The position numbers were made by a program, and so were the translations under genes. Under the pieces are notes generated by a model. It ran no database searches, was not told where the DNA came from, and saw nothing but the letters and a program-made list of their open reading frames with translations. From NCBI RefSeq assembly GCF_024723825.1, contig NZ_JANQBQ010000001.1:1860001-1924000 (forward strand): a DNA stretch of 64,000 nt, read 5' to 3'. Below are positions 39,834 through 49,882 of the stretch, in pieces (positions within the stretch are counted from its first letter, which is position 1; every line of letters starts with the position of its first letter). The DNA is from Romboutsia lituseburensis. GTDB taxonomy: Bacteria > Bacillota > Clostridia > Peptostreptococcales > Peptostreptococcaceae.

Positions 39834-41204
39834 TCATAGAATAAATATAGCAACTATAGTTGTTACTACAAGACCTATCATTACAGGTATAAAGTTTCTT
39901 TTACCTAACTCTACCGGGCTAACTCCACAGATAGCTGCTACTGCAATAAGTGACCATGGTACTATACATCCTCCGCCTACCCATATAGCAGATATCTGAC
40001 CTAATGCTGTAAGTGCACCTACATTAATATTTATAGCATTCCCAAATACTGCTGCTAACGACCCAGCTAGAGACATTCCAGAAAATCCAGATCCATCTAA
40101 TCCAGTTATTCCTCCAACAATAGTTTCAATTCCAGCCGCTGCAACTTTATTAAATGGTACTGCTTGAGATAAAGCAACTCCTATGTCTGATAATAGACCT
40201 TGTGATCCTTGCGGTAATACATCTCCAAATACCTTTACTATAGGAGCATCCCCTAAATAAAAAAATGCCGCTATTGGAATAATTACTGCAAATACTTTTA
40301 TTGCAAATGTAAAACCTTCAATTATATGTTCTGCAACTTTATCCAATGTTGTTTTAGGATTATTCATGGTATTTATTATAATTAATAGTACACCTGCAGT
40401 CCCTCCTAACAATGCAGATGCATCGCCACCTTTTAAATTAAATTTATACATTGCTACTATATCTAATATAAATCCTATTGCAACTAAAACTACTGATATT
40501 TTTGCTTTAGGGCCTATTTCTTTAACTTCAAAATCCTTAGTTGTTGCCAATTCTTGATCAAATACACCATTTTTTAAATCTCTTCTCAACATATAAAAAG
40601 CAACTGATATTGTTACAATCGCCATTATCCAATATAAAATCATACCTTCTTTTATAACTGCTTCTACAGGCACACCCGCAGCTCCAGCAGTTATACTAGG
40701 CGCACCTTGAATAATAAAATCTGTAGATAAAGCTAATCCATGTCCAAACAAGTTCATAGCCACAGCTAATCCCATTGCAGGTAGCCCCGATCTCAAAGCT
40801 ATTGGTAAAAATACAGCTCCTACTAATGCAGATGCTGGAGATGGCCAAAAGAACCAAGACATGAAAAACATTACAAGTCCAGCAACAAAAAATGCGGTTG
40901 TAGAGCTTTTTATAGACTTAGAGAATGGTTTTACCATAAAATCAATCGCATTATTTTCTTCCAATGATTTTGATAGTGCAACCATAATACCTATTATTAA
41001 AAGAACTGGACCTAACTCTTCTAATGCTACTACAAAGGATGTAAATACTCCTGTTAATGCACCTACCATACTTTTTTTGTAAAACAAACCTAATAAAAAT
41101 GTTCCTATTATACACGGTATTACACTTTCTTTTCTCATTATCATAGTTACCAATATAATGATCATGAATAAAATATAGATGTAGTGAGCTCCTGTTAATG
41201 CCAA
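39834..41204 (-). CDS. Multi-span membrane permease of ion-transporter-superfamily type
   Basis: 456 residues with 11-12 membrane helices and Gly/Pro-rich loops (FFWPSPASALVGAVFLP, SGFSGMSLAGSLAAVFGNAI, WVGGGCIVPWSLIAVAAICG). The internal pseudo-repeat and re-entrant-type loops resemble carboxylate/gluconate or Na+/H+-coupled permeases of the ion transporter superfamily. I cannot name a subfamily or substrate. The start is TTG at 41204 behind GGGGGG. It lies downstream of glyA on the same strand, with a 238-base gap holding a TTTGTT-N4-AACAAA palindrome (41301-41316). A one-carbon or amino-acid substrate is a guess from context only. Confidence 0.7.
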   Translation of the reverse strand: MALTGAHYIYILFMIIILVTMIMRKESVIPCIIGTFLLGLFYKKSMVGALTGVFTSFVVALEELGPVLLIIGIMVALSKSLEENNAIDFMVKPFSKSIKSSTTAFFVAGLVMFFMSWFFWPSPASALVGAVFLPIALRSGLPAMGLAVAMNLFGHGLALSTDFIIQGAPSITAGAAGVPVEAVIKEGMILYWIMAIVTISVAFYMLRRDLKNGVFDQELATTKDFEVKEIGPKAKISVVLVAIGFILDIVAMYKFNLKGGDASALLGGTAGVLLIIINTMNNPKTTLDKVAEHIIEGFTFAIKVFAVIIPIAAFFYLGDAPIVKVFGDVLPQGSQGLLSDIGVALSQAVPFNKVAAAGIETIVGGITGLDGSGFSGMSLAGSLAAVFGNAININVGALTALGQISAIWVGGGCIVPWSLIAVAAICGVSPVELGKRNFIPVMIGLVVTTIVAIFIL

Positions 41205-41300
41205 CTTTATCCCCCCTTAAGTTCTGATACAATCATTATATGCGCTTTAAAGAAACTTGTTCCAGTTACCGTGTCTATGTCATCTACTTAACTTTTTAAA

Positions 41301-41316
41301 TTTGTTCGTAAACAAA
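41301..41316. promoter_or_regulatory. Operator-like palindrome upstream of permease
   Basis: Perfect 6-4-6 inverted repeat (TTTGTT, four bases, AACAAA), 97 bases before the permease start. A weak TATAAT (41240-41235, minus strand) follows at about 60 bases. The bound regulator is unknown; Rex sites have a similar look but a different core. Confidence 0.35.
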
Positions 41317-41442
41317 CTTAATTTATTCATTGTCTATGCTTTAGTAAACATTTTTAAAGTTGAAAAAAGATGAATATATAATTATATCCACCTTTTTTGT
41401 GTAAATTTATTTGATTTTAGGATTAATTTTTTAATTTATCTT

Positions 41443-42687
41443 TTATTCCATTAAATTATATTCTTCATACAATGGATATTTATTAGTTAGACCTATTACT
41501 AATTCTTTTGCTTTTTCTTCATTATCATAAGTTAAACATAAATCTATAGCTTCAGCTATAATAATCATATCTTCTTCCTTCATTCCTCTAGTTGTAACTG
41601 CTGGTGTCCCTATTCTAACGCCACTTGTTACCATATACCCATTTGGATCATTCGGTATAGAGTTTTTATTTACTGTTATATACACTTCATCTAATCTATA
41701 TTCAGCTTCTTTTCCTGTTACATTTTTATTTGTTAAATCTAATAATATTAAATGATTATCACTACCTCCACTCAATAATTTAAAGCCTCTCTTTGTAAGT
41801 TCTTCAGCTAAAACCTTACAATTTTTAATTACTTGCTTTTGATATTCTTTAAATTCATCGCTTAATGCTTCCTTAAAACAAACAGCTTTAGAAGCAATTA
41901 TATGTTCAAGCGGCCCACCTTGTATTCCTGGGAATATTGCCTTGTCTATAGCCGAAGCATATTTTTCTTTACAAAGTATAATACCTCCACGAGGACCTCT
42001 TAACGTTTTATGAGTTGTACTTGTAACAAAATCTGCCACTTCACATGGATTTTGATGAAGACCTGCAGCTACTAAACCTGCTATATGTGCCATATCTACC
42101 ATAAGCATAGCCCCTACCTCATCAGCTATTTTTCTAAACTTTTTAAAATCTATTTCTCTAGGATAAGCACTTGCTCCTGCTACTATTAACTTTGGTTTAA
42201 ATTCATGTGCCACTTTTCTTACTTCTTCATAGTCTATAAGTCCATTTTCTTGGCATATGCCATATTCGTTAAAATTAAAATACTTTCCTGATATATTTGC
42301 AGGTGAACCATGAGTTAAATGACCTCCCTGTGACAAATTCATACCAAGTACAGTATCTCCTGGTTTAAGAATTGCAAAGTATACCCCTATATTTGCATTA
42401 GCTCCTGAATGTGGTTGGACATTGGCATGCTCTGCATTAAATATTTTTTTCAATCTTTCTATAGCGATAGATTCAATTTCATCTATATGTAGGCATCCAC
42501 CATAATACCTTTTTTGAGGATAACCTTCAGCGTATTTGTTAGTCAAATGACTTCCCATTGTTTCCATAACAGGTACTGATACTATATTTTCTGAAGCTAT
42601 AAGCTCTATATTTCTTTGCTGTCTTACTAATTCTTTTTTCATACTCTCATAAATTTCTGGATCTACTTTTTTTAAATTTTCAAACAT
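41443..42687 (-). CDS. glyA: Serine hydroxymethyltransferase
   Basis: 414 residues. Converts serine and tetrahydrofolate to glycine and methylene-THF with [55 protein letters not shown] and [13 protein letters not shown] are present, K227 being the PLP lysine. Family length is normal. A GGAGG site precedes the ATG. It diverges from the two-part ThrE exporter, giving a small serine/glycine/threonine neighbourhood. Confidence 0.97.
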   Translation of the reverse strand: MFENLKKVDPEIYESMKKELVRQQRNIELIASENIVSVPVMETMGSHLTNKYAEGYPQKRYYGGCLHIDEIESIAIERLKKIFNAEHANVQPHSGANANIGVYFAILKPGDTVLGMNLSQGGHLTHGSPANISGKYFNFNEYGICQENGLIDYEEVRKVAHEFKPKLIVAGASAYPREIDFKKFRKIADEVGAMLMVDMAHIAGLVAAGLHQNPCEVADFVTSTTHKTLRGPRGGIILCKEKYASAIDKAIFPGIQGGPLEHIIASKAVCFKEALSDEFKEYQKQVIKNCKVLAEELTKRGFKLLSGGSDNHLILLDLTNKNVTGKEAEYRLDEVYITVNKNSIPNDPNGYMVTSGVRIGTPAVTTRGMKEEDMIIIAEAIDLCLTYDNEEKAKELVIGLTNKYPLYEEYNLME

Positions 42688-42795
42688 ACTAAATCCTCCT
42701 ATAATAAAAGTTTATAATTTAGGAAAAATAAATTATAAAATAATAATTCTTTATATAATTTATTCCTAAAAAAATCCCTTTAAAACTTATTTTTT

Positions 42796-42824
42796 TATAT
42801 AAATTAAATTTTATAATTTTTCAA
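42796..42824 (-). promoter_or_regulatory. Candidate glyA promoter
   Basis: On the minus strand TTGAAA (42824-42819), 17-base spacer, TATATA (42801-42796). The leader to glyA is about 105 bases and includes an imperfect TAGGAATAAATTATA hairpin (42720-42768). The rest of 42688-43124 is AT-rich with no gene seen. Confidence 0.4.
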
Positions 42825-43082
42825 AGTATTAAAGGGGAATATATTTATTAATTTAGAATATCTTTATGAGGTGGCTAATTTTAGAATTGTATTTAATTTA
42901 TAAATATATCAACATATATATATTCAAATTTTGTATAGTTTAATGCATATATTTTTAATTGTTTTGAATAAAGTAAAATTAATATTTTTTGTAATTTTAA
43001 ACTCTGTAAAATACAGCCTTATGTTAATCTTTATTAATAATCAAAAATAATTTAATTTATTGATAACATATAATGCAAAATT

Positions 43083-43091
43083 TGATATAAT
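43083..43091 (+). promoter_or_regulatory. Extended -10 promoter of the exporter pair
   Basis: TGATATAAT, an extended -10 (TG-N-TATAAT), 34 bases before the ATG at 43125. A TTGATA at 43060-43065 is too far for an ideal -35. Confidence 0.45.
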
Positions 43092-43124
43092 CGTTATATT
43101 AATTTTTATTTGGAGGTATTTTGG

Positions 43125-43913
43125 ATGAGTAACGAGTATAATCAAGAATACAAAAAAGATGTACTTCGATTAGCATTATTCCTGGGAGAGCTTATGCTTT
43201 CTAATGGTGCAGAAACTTATCGTGTTGAGGATAGCGTTTTGAGAGTTTGTAGGTCAAGAGGTTTTAAACATATAAATGTTTTTACTTCTCCGACTGTAAT
43301 AATTATTTCTGATGAGAGATTTGATGGGCTTTCTTTTATGAAAACCATAAAAAGTAGATCGATAAACTTAAATAAAATATCATTATTAAACAATTTTTCA
43401 AGAGAGTTTGTAACTAATACTGATATTTCAATCAATGATGCTATAAAGCAATTAAAAGACTTGGGAGATGTTAGTTCTTATCCTCCTAATCTAGTATATT
43501 TATGTACTGGGCTAGCATCAGCATTCTTTGCCTGCTTATTAGGTGGTAATAACATAGTTAATTTTATATTTACATCTATAACATCCATACTTGCAGTTAT
43601 TACTTATAAGAAAATAATGAAAATAAGTTCGATACCTGCATTTTCAAGTTTAGTAGCATCATTATTAATAGCATCAGCAGGTGTAATTCTTACTCAACTA
43701 GGCATATTAGATACTCCTCGAATGTTAATAGTAGGATCTATTATGCCATTGTTACCCGGAGTATCATTTATAAAAGGTATTCGTGATTTAATATCAGGGG
43801 ATTTAATGTCTGGTGTCGCTCGAGCTTTTGATGCTGGTATGACAGCAATATCAATTGCTTGTGGTGTCGGACTTATATTAGATATTTGGCTTAGAGTTGG
43901 AGGTGTATTCTAA
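43125..43913 (+). CDS. Threonine/serine exporter, ThrE N-terminal-type subunit (YjjP-like)
   Basis: 262 residues from the ATG at 43125, eight bases behind GGAGG. An N-terminal cytoplasmic part has LALFLGELMLSNGAETYRVEDSVLRVC and SPTVIIISDE, typical of the ThrE/YjjP family. Five membrane helices follow (LVYLCTGLASAFFACLLGG to MTAISIACGVGLILDIWL). With the overlapping gene downstream it makes the two-part form of Corynebacterium ThrE, an exporter of threonine and serine driven by proton motive force. Confidence 0.92.
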   Translation: MSNEYNQEYKKDVLRLALFLGELMLSNGAETYRVEDSVLRVCRSRGFKHINVFTSPTVIIISDERFDGLSFMKTIKSRSINLNKISLLNNFSREFVTNTDISINDAIKQLKDLGDVSSYPPNLVYLCTGLASAFFACLLGGNNIVNFIFTSITSILAVITYKKIMKISSIPAFSSLVASLLIASAGVILTQLGILDTPRMLIVGSIMPLLPGVSFIKGIRDLISGDLMSGVARAFDAGMTAISIACGVGLILDIWLRVGGVF

Positions 43914-44374
43914 TGACAGATATGCCAGTTTATATGCATTTTATTTATGCTGCTTTATCTACAGTTGGATTTTCAGTATTTTTTAATGCCCCAGTAGCAT
44001 CACTAATTCCAGCAGGAGTTACTGGTGGTGTTGGATGGGCAATCTATTTCTATCTAATGACAACTACATCAAACTCAATACTTTCAAACTTCATTGCTGC
44101 ATTGGTTGTTTCTTTATTTAGTGAGATCTTAGCGAGAAAATTGAAACATCCAGCAATACTATTTGTAATTCCAGGTATTATACCATTAGTTCCAGGTCTT
44201 GGTATGTACAATACAATGTTATATCTAGTCCAAAAAAATTATGATATGGCAATATCTACTGGTGCGGATGTATTATTTGTTGGAGGTGCGATAGCATTAG
44301 GAGTTTTAGTCATAACTTCATTAGCTAGAACTATTAGTATTTTTAAAATAAAGAAAAAATTAAATGCACAGTGA
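43913..44374 (+). CDS. Threonine/serine exporter, ThrE_2-type subunit (YjjB-like)
   Basis: 153 residues with four or five membrane helices. AALSTVGFSVFFNAP, GGVGWAIYFYLM, ARKLKHPAILFVIPGIIPLVPGLGMYNTM are diagnostic of the ThrE_2 / YjjB family. The ATG overlaps the stop of the preceding gene by one base (TAATG), so translation is coupled. Function depends on the partner subunit. Confidence 0.92.
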   Translation: MTDMPVYMHFIYAALSTVGFSVFFNAPVASLIPAGVTGGVGWAIYFYLMTTTSNSILSNFIAALVVSLFSEILARKLKHPAILFVIPGIIPLVPGLGMYNTMLYLVQKNYDMAISTGADVLFVGGAIALGVLVITSLARTISIFKIKKKLNAQ

Positions 44375-44454
44375 ATGATTACAATAGTTGAAAAATTAGA
44401 ATTTATTATGCAAACAAATTCTAATTAAAATTACTGTAAAAAATATTATTTCAT

Positions 44455-44502
44455 AAAAAATAGCCATCTCTATACAATTATATTAGAGTAGGCTATTTTT
44501 TA
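44455..44502. terminator. Bidirectional terminator between exporter and rseC-like genes
   Basis: Stem AAAAAATAGCC / GGCTATTTTTT, with inner pairing of TCTCTAT and ATTAGAG, between convergent genes. T-runs occur on both strands. Confidence 0.85.
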
Positions 44503-44538
44503 TTGCAAATTAGCAATTAATATTTTTCAATCATTATA

Positions 44539-44991
44539 TTATAACTTAATCTCTGATCCACATTTTAGTACTACTTCTGTTACAATAGGTATATATTCTC
44601 TACTATCTCTAAATTTTTTATCATTTTTCTTTAAAATTACAAAAGCTAATAACATTAAACTTAACCCAATTATTCCACTAAGCAATTCTACATTACCATT
44701 AAATGAAATTGAGTCTAATAGAAAATATGTGGCTATAGTTCCAGCTAATAAAAATATTAGTGGCAATATATATACAATAGCAGCTGCTTTTAATACATTA
44801 ACAGTTTCCATATTAACTTTAACCCTATCCCCAACTTGTGCTCCTATAGTATTATCTACTTCAACTATAATATCTTTTTTTTCTGAAGTTGTAGCACATT
44901 TACCGCAAGACGCGCAAGCGGAATGTCTTTGCATTTTTAATTTAGCTGTTTTCTTGTCCACAATATCTACAATATATCCTTGTTGTTCCAA
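44539..44991 (-). CDS. RseC/MucC-family membrane protein
   Basis: 150 residues. The N-terminal half carries the family Cys cluster C-x2-C-x2-C (SACASCGKCAT) followed by VGDRVKV; two membrane helices (AAIVYILPLIFLLAGTIATYFLL and LLSGIIGLSLMLLAFVIL) follow. RseC in E. coli links to SoxR reduction and sigma-E; in clostridia it often lies near Rnf or redox genes. Here it is alone. Function in this setting is unknown. Start TTG at 44991 behind GGGGGG. Confidence 0.88.
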   Translation of the reverse strand: MEQQGYIVDIVDKKTAKLKMQRHSACASCGKCATTSEKKDIIVEVDNTIGAQVGDRVKVNMETVNVLKAAAIVYILPLIFLLAGTIATYFLLDSISFNGNVELLSGIIGLSLMLLAFVILKKNDKKFRDSREYIPIVTEVVLKCGSEIKL

Positions 44992-45128
44992 AAAAATCCC
45001 CCCATTTTTTATTTACTTGTATCTTCATATATTTTTTGTAAATAGACTAAGTTTATTTATATATTAATTATAATATTAATTATTTTAATTAATATATAAT
45101 GCAATTTAATTTTTAAAATTTTTATACT

Positions 45129-45422
45129 TTACTTAGTAAATTTATTTATAGTGCTCATAAGCTCATCTATCATATTTTCTGTACCTTCTACATCTCCATT
45201 TTTTAAACTTTCAGAAACACATCCTTTTATATGATTTTCTAAAATAATAGTTCCAACTTTATTAATAGCAGATCTTATTGCAGATATTTGGATCAATATA
45301 TCTACACAGTATCTCTCTTCATCCACCATTTTTTGAATTCCTTTAACTTGACCTTCTATTCTCTTAAGCCTTTTCATAAGAGCTTCTTTATCATTTTTTT
45401 CTGATAAATGCTTTTCTTCCAT
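45129..45422 (-). CDS. CsoR-family metal-sensing repressor (DUF156)
   Basis: 97 residues, all helical. RLKRIEGQVKGIQKMVDEERYC is the family start, and the metal or thiol residues fit the Cys-His-Cys pattern: Cys in YCVDIL, then His and Cys in ENHIKGC. That set matches copper-type CsoR rather than the RcnR/FrmR pattern. No copper ATPase is next to it, so its target lies elsewhere or is the gene itself. Confidence 0.92.
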   Translation of the reverse strand: MEEKHLSEKNDKEALMKRLKRIEGQVKGIQKMVDEERYCVDILIQISAIRSAINKVGTIILENHIKGCVSESLKNGDVEGTENMIDELMSTINKFTK

Positions 45423-45629
45423 AGTTTCACCTCATATTTATCTGATATTAATATTATAACTTATTTTTAAAAAACCTTACATAATAGTTATAATTTTATT
45501 TAATCTTGTTATAAATATATTAAATTTTGTTCATTCTAAAAATATAAGCTTTAAAATATTAATTCAGTTACATTAGTATTTATTTAATAAGTATTTTAAA
45601 AATTTATTATATTAAAAGGAGATATTTAT

Positions 45630-45875
45630 ATGGATAATCAATCTAAAATTAATGCAAAACAAGCTTTAAATAATATGAAAATGGAAATAGCTTATGAATT
45701 AGGATATAACTATAATTCAGAAACTAATAAAATAGAAAGTAATGCACCTCAAGGAACATTAGAAGGTGCAGCTAAAAATGTACTTGCTGGTGAAGAAGTA
45801 GGCGGTACAACTACTAGAAAACTAGTTGAAATGGGAGAAGAAATATTACTAAACGAATATAATAATAAAAATTAA
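45630..45875 (+). CDS. Alpha/beta-type small acid-soluble spore protein
   Basis: 81 residues. Coats and protects DNA in the dormant spore. The germination protease site lies in KMEIAYELG (cut between E19 and I20), and the second conserved block is VGGTTTRKLVEMGEEIL. An AAGGAGA site precedes the ATG. Expression is expected in the forespore under sigma G; I could not define a clean sigma-G promoter in 45423-45629. Confidence 0.95.
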   Translation: MDNQSKINAKQALNNMKMEIAYELGYNYNSETNKIESNAPQGTLEGAAKNVLAGEEVGGTTTRKLVEMGEEILLNEYNNKN

Positions 45876-45922
45876 CTTTATTAAAATGTAATAAGTATTT
45901 TGTATTATAATTATAGAACAAT

Positions 45923-45953
45923 AAAAACGTGTAGTTTTTATCTACGCGTTTTT
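45923..45953. terminator. Bidirectional terminator after SASP gene
   Basis: Stem AAAAACGTGTAG / CTACGCGTTTTT (one wobble pair), between convergent genes ending at 45875 and 45971. Confidence 0.88.
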
Positions 45954-45970
45954 ATTATATAATCATGCTA

Positions 45971-47764
45971 TTACTTCTCTTCTTCAAAGTATATTTTTTC
46001 ACTATAAGAAATTAAATCATTATATTCTTCTTTAGAGTATGTATCACTCTTTAATGCAAATTCAGAAAGATTTGTTTCTGTCCAATGCTCATCAGATTCA
46101 TTCTTAGTTTTTGCTGAAGCATAGAAAGTTCGGCAATCTGGACAAGTAAATATATTGTGAACTAATAATTTTTCAACATTTTTATAAACGGTATAGACAG
46201 CAGATACTTTAAGTTGATATAAAACCATTTTTTCACATCTGGGACATACATAATGAGATTTATTATACAAGGATTCATTATATAAAAGACTCGGAAAGCT
46301 ATCATAATCTAAACGTACTTCTCTGCAACATTCAATACCTCTAATTGTTCCTATCCATTCTATATCTTTTAAGAATAATCTTCTCTGTTTTAATTCCTCA
46401 ATCCATCTCTGATTTACTCTTTTTATTTCTTCTTCACTGATATTTAATATTATTTCTTTTATGTTTATAATTCGTTTATTTATATTGTTTATAAATTCTT
46501 TATAACTACCATCTGTAGTAAATATATTTTCAATCATTTCTAAAGTTATTTTTTCTAAGTCTGAATAAGATATAGGAGATAATGGCCTTAAATCTGATTT
46601 AAGTTTAAACATATTTACTTCTCTAGTACTATCTATAATATCTTCTTCACCATATTCAAATCTATAAATATTTTGTATTAGGTTATTATATATTTCATAA
46701 AAGCTAAAAATTTCCCTTTTCTTGTTTTTAGCATATGAATCAAATACATTTATATCCACTAATAAGTTTCCATTCGGATAATGGATGTAATTCTTAAAGT
46801 TTTCTTTAAATACTTCACTAATAGCTACTAAAGTCATAATCATACTCCACTCATTATCTGAGGTTAACATTATAGGTCTTCTACCTACCATATAAATTAA
46901 ATCTTTAGCTATTTTAGCATCAGATGTTTTTTCAATATAATTTAAAATTTCTATTTCAACTTCTTTTGTGTATACTTGATTACTTAACTTTATATCAACC
47001 TTATTTATATTTATTTTTAGACCAAAACTTACAATTCCTCCACCTAGCATCTCTGTCACTTGACTAGTATAAACATTACCCTTATCTATTTCTATAATTA
47101 ATTTTTTTGATAATTCGTCTTCAATGTATCCTAATTTATTATTATCTTTATCATAAACTCCAATAGTATCATATGTATGTTTATCATGAGGTTCTTTTAT
47201 CAATGTAATTACATCACCTTTTTTCATATTAGAAATTAGTTTTTGCCTATCGTCAAATGTAACATCAATGACCTCAGTTATAAATTCATCTGATAAAGAT
47301 GCAAATAATGAATCTAGTTTAATTTTTTTCTTTTGTGATGGCTTCGGTATTCCTTTAATTATTCTAGCTTGCAAGTCGTTTTGTGAATTTGATGTTTTGG
47401 TTATTTCTAAAATTTCTCCATAGTAATTTATTCCTGCATCAATCCTAGGAGCTAGTATATCTGTTACATTCTTATTACATTTTCCTATGTATTCATTATT
47501 TTCATTGTAAACCTCTATAATCTCTTTACTTTGATTTTCAATTCTACTTACTAATAATAGTATCTCGTTATTTTTCATTTGATTTATAATTTCAGAAACT
47601 TTATTTGATTCGTCTAATTCAATATACGTTATAAGCGAGTCTATATTTTCTAAGTTAGATATATTTGCTTTTTTATTTACATTGTTGTAGGCATTATTTA
47701 ACTTAGAATTATTGTTCTTATCATGAGAATTTCGTCTTCCTAAGAGTTTTTTTATCATACCCAT
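45971..47764 (-). CDS. Unidentified protein with HIRAN-like repeats and C-terminal zinc-finger motif
   Basis: 597 residues, soluble. Not recognised as a named family. Two stretches (about 60-115 and 185-250) have the beta-rich pattern of HIRAN domains: IEVYNENNEYIGKCNKNVTDILAPRID and TIGVYDKDNNKLGYIEDELSKKL. HIRAN domains bind single-stranded DNA ends or stalled forks in other proteins. The C-terminus has a four-Cys motif, CPRC (about 508) and CPDC (about 542), spaced as a zinc ribbon or treble clef. The centre is helical (about 290-500). The ATG at 47764 lies seven bases behind GGGAAG. It stands alone, convergent with the SASP gene. Confidence 0.6.
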   Translation of the reverse strand: MGMIKKLLGRRNSHDKNNNSKLNNAYNNVNKKANISNLENIDSLITYIELDESNKVSEIINQMKNNEILLLVSRIENQSKEIIEVYNENNEYIGKCNKNVTDILAPRIDAGINYYGEILEITKTSNSQNDLQARIIKGIPKPSQKKKIKLDSLFASLSDEFITEVIDVTFDDRQKLISNMKKGDVITLIKEPHDKHTYDTIGVYDKDNNKLGYIEDELSKKLIIEIDKGNVYTSQVTEMLGGGIVSFGLKININKVDIKLSNQVYTKEVEIEILNYIEKTSDAKIAKDLIYMVGRRPIMLTSDNEWSMIMTLVAISEVFKENFKNYIHYPNGNLLVDINVFDSYAKNKKREIFSFYEIYNNLIQNIYRFEYGEEDIIDSTREVNMFKLKSDLRPLSPISYSDLEKITLEMIENIFTTDGSYKEFINNINKRIINIKEIILNISEEEIKRVNQRWIEELKQRRLFLKDIEWIGTIRGIECCREVRLDYDSFPSLLYNESLYNKSHYVCPRCEKMVLYQLKVSAVYTVYKNVEKLLVHNIFTCPDCRTFYASAKTKNESDEHWTETNLSEFALKSDTYSKEEYNDLISYSEKIYFEEEK

Positions 47765-47912
47765 CAAACATCTTCCCTTCTATCATTATCTATATGTCCT
47801 AGTATATCCTATATTCATCCCATATTTTACATATTTTCTAAGATTTGTTATTTGTAATATTATTAGTCTCTTAGATGTAATATTAAAATATTTTCCCTCA
47901 CTTTTCTTATAA

Positions 47913-47943
47913 GTAAAAAAATACCTACTATAGTAGTAGGTAC
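47913..47943 (-). terminator. Intrinsic terminator after aspS
   Basis: Stem TACCTACTA / TAGTAGGTA with a 3-base loop and seven T on the minus strand, 44 bases past the stop. Confidence 0.85.
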
Positions 47944-47986
47944 TCTTTGTTTGATAAATATTTTATCAAATTATATTAATCTAAAA

Positions 47987-49777
47987 TTATTCTTTGTCTG
48001 CTATTTCAACTTTTATACTTAATTCTTCTAATTGAGTATCTTCAGCAACAGCTGGAGCATTTGTCATAGGGCAAACAGCACTTTGGTTTTTAGGGAATGC
48101 TATAACATCTTTTATGTTAGTAGTTCCAGCAAGTATCATTACAAGTCTATCAAGACCAAATGCTATACCAGCATGAGGAGGAGTTCCGTACTTGAATGCA
48201 TCAAGTAAGAATCCAAACTTCTCTTGAGCTTCTTCTTCAGAGAATCCTAAAGCTTTGAACATTTTTTGTTGAACGTCAGCGTTAAATATTCTAACACTTC
48301 CTCCACCTACTTCATATCCATTTATAACTATATCATAAGCCTTAGCTCTTAAAGATGCTTTATCATCACCATTTAATCTTTCTATATCTTCATCTAGTGG
48401 AGATGTGAATGGGTGATGCTTAGCTATCATTCTTCCTGTTTCTTCATCTTCTTCAAATACAGGGAATTCAGTTACCCATAACATGTTATAAACATTGCTA
48501 TCTAATAAGTTAAGTCTTCTTGCAACTTCAAGTCTAACTTGTCCTAAAGCATCAAATACTACTGAGTTTTTGTCAGCAACAAATAGTAATAAATCACCAG
48601 CGTCAGCATTCATTCTATCAAGTATCACTGTCATCTCTTCTTCATTGAAGAATTTAGCTATAGGAGAAGTAACTTCTCTATTTTCACCTATTCTCATCCA
48701 AGCAAGACCTTTAGCTTTATAAGTCTTAGCATGATCTTCTATTTTACTTAATTGTTTCTTGCTTATTGCCTCACTTTGTCCTTTAACATTTATACCTCTA
48801 ACACTCATACCATCTTTAGTAGCATTAGCAAATACTCCAAATCCACAGTTTGCTACTATATCAGATATATTAGTTAATTCATATCCAAATCTAGTATCAG
48901 GCTTATCTGAACCGTATCTCTCCATAGCTTCAGCATATGTCATAACTGGAAGTGGTAATTGAACGTCTACATTTATAGTTTCTTTAAATATAGTTTGAAC
49001 CATTTTTTCCATTATAGTCATAACATCTTCTTGTTCAACGAAAGACATTTCACAGTCTATTTGAGTAAACTCTGGTTGTCTATCAGCTCTTAAGTCTTCA
49101 TCTCTAAAACACTTAACTATTTGGAAGTATCTATCCATACCACTTACCATTAATAATTGTTTAAATAATTGTGGTGATTGTGGTAATGCGTAGAATTTAC
49201 CTTCGTTAACTCTACTTGGTACTAAGTAATCTCTAGCCCCTTCTGGAGTTGGCTTTATTAAGAAAGGTGTTTCTATTTCAAAGAAATTGTTTGAAGATAA
49301 GTAATTTCTAACTATGTTAGCAACTCTACTTCTTAACATTAAAGTCTTTTGCATAGATGGTTTTCTTAAATCTAAGTATCTATACTTTAATCTTAATTCT
49401 TCTGATACATTATCATCATCTTTTATGTATATTGGTGGTGTTTCCGATTTATTTAATAATCTAAGTTCAGTTGCGAATATTTCTATATCACCAGTTGGCA
49501 TGTTAGGATTTTTAGAACTTCTTTCTGCAACTTTACCTTTAACAGCTATAACGTATTCTGATCCTAATTTTTCAGCTTTAGCAAAAGCTTCTGCATTAAC
49601 ATCAGTATCGAATATTATTTGACATAATCCACTTCTATCTCTTAAGTCAACGAATACTAATCCACCTAAGTTTCTTTTCTTTTGTACCCATCCCATAAGT
49701 ACAACTTCTTCATCAATGTTTGATTCTCTTAAGTCCCCACAATAGTGAGTTCTTTTTAATCCGTTTAGAGTTTCCAT
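47987..49777 (-). CDS. aspS: Aspartyl-tRNA synthetase (bacterial type)
   Basis: 596 residues, class II. N-terminal OB fold binds the anticodon (VVLMGWVQKKRNLGGLVFVDLRDRSG). Motif 2 is FRDEDLRADRQPEFTQID. The GAD insertion domain (about 300-420) marks the bacterial form. Motif 3 is GIAFGLDRLVMIL. Clostridia often use a non-discriminating AspRS with GatCAB; that cannot be decided here. Preceded by GGAGG. It has its own terminator and is separated from hisS by a 214-base gap with a strong hairpin. Confidence 0.97.
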   Translation of the reverse strand: METLNGLKRTHYCGDLRESNIDEEVVLMGWVQKKRNLGGLVFVDLRDRSGLCQIIFDTDVNAEAFAKAEKLGSEYVIAVKGKVAERSSKNPNMPTGDIEIFATELRLLNKSETPPIYIKDDDNVSEELRLKYRYLDLRKPSMQKTLMLRSRVANIVRNYLSSNNFFEIETPFLIKPTPEGARDYLVPSRVNEGKFYALPQSPQLFKQLLMVSGMDRYFQIVKCFRDEDLRADRQPEFTQIDCEMSFVEQEDVMTIMEKMVQTIFKETINVDVQLPLPVMTYAEAMERYGSDKPDTRFGYELTNISDIVANCGFGVFANATKDGMSVRGINVKGQSEAISKKQLSKIEDHAKTYKAKGLAWMRIGENREVTSPIAKFFNEEEMTVILDRMNADAGDLLLFVADKNSVVFDALGQVRLEVARRLNLLDSNVYNMLWVTEFPVFEEDEETGRMIAKHHPFTSPLDEDIERLNGDDKASLRAKAYDIVINGYEVGGGSVRIFNADVQQKMFKALGFSEEEAQEKFGFLLDAFKYGTPPHAGIAFGLDRLVMILAGTTNIKDVIAFPKNQSAVCPMTNAPAVAEDTQLEELSIKVEIADKE

Positions 49778-49882
49778 TATCTACCCTCCAGGTCTTTATT
49801 TTAATTCGATTATACACCTATTATTTCTTAATATCAAAAATATGTCAATAAACGAGAAATAATTTATAATCTATCTAAACAC

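Noticed and set aside
42720-42768. Hairpin in the glyA leader as a riboswitch
   Set aside because: It is AT-only and imperfect, with no known aptamer core; left as part of the leader.
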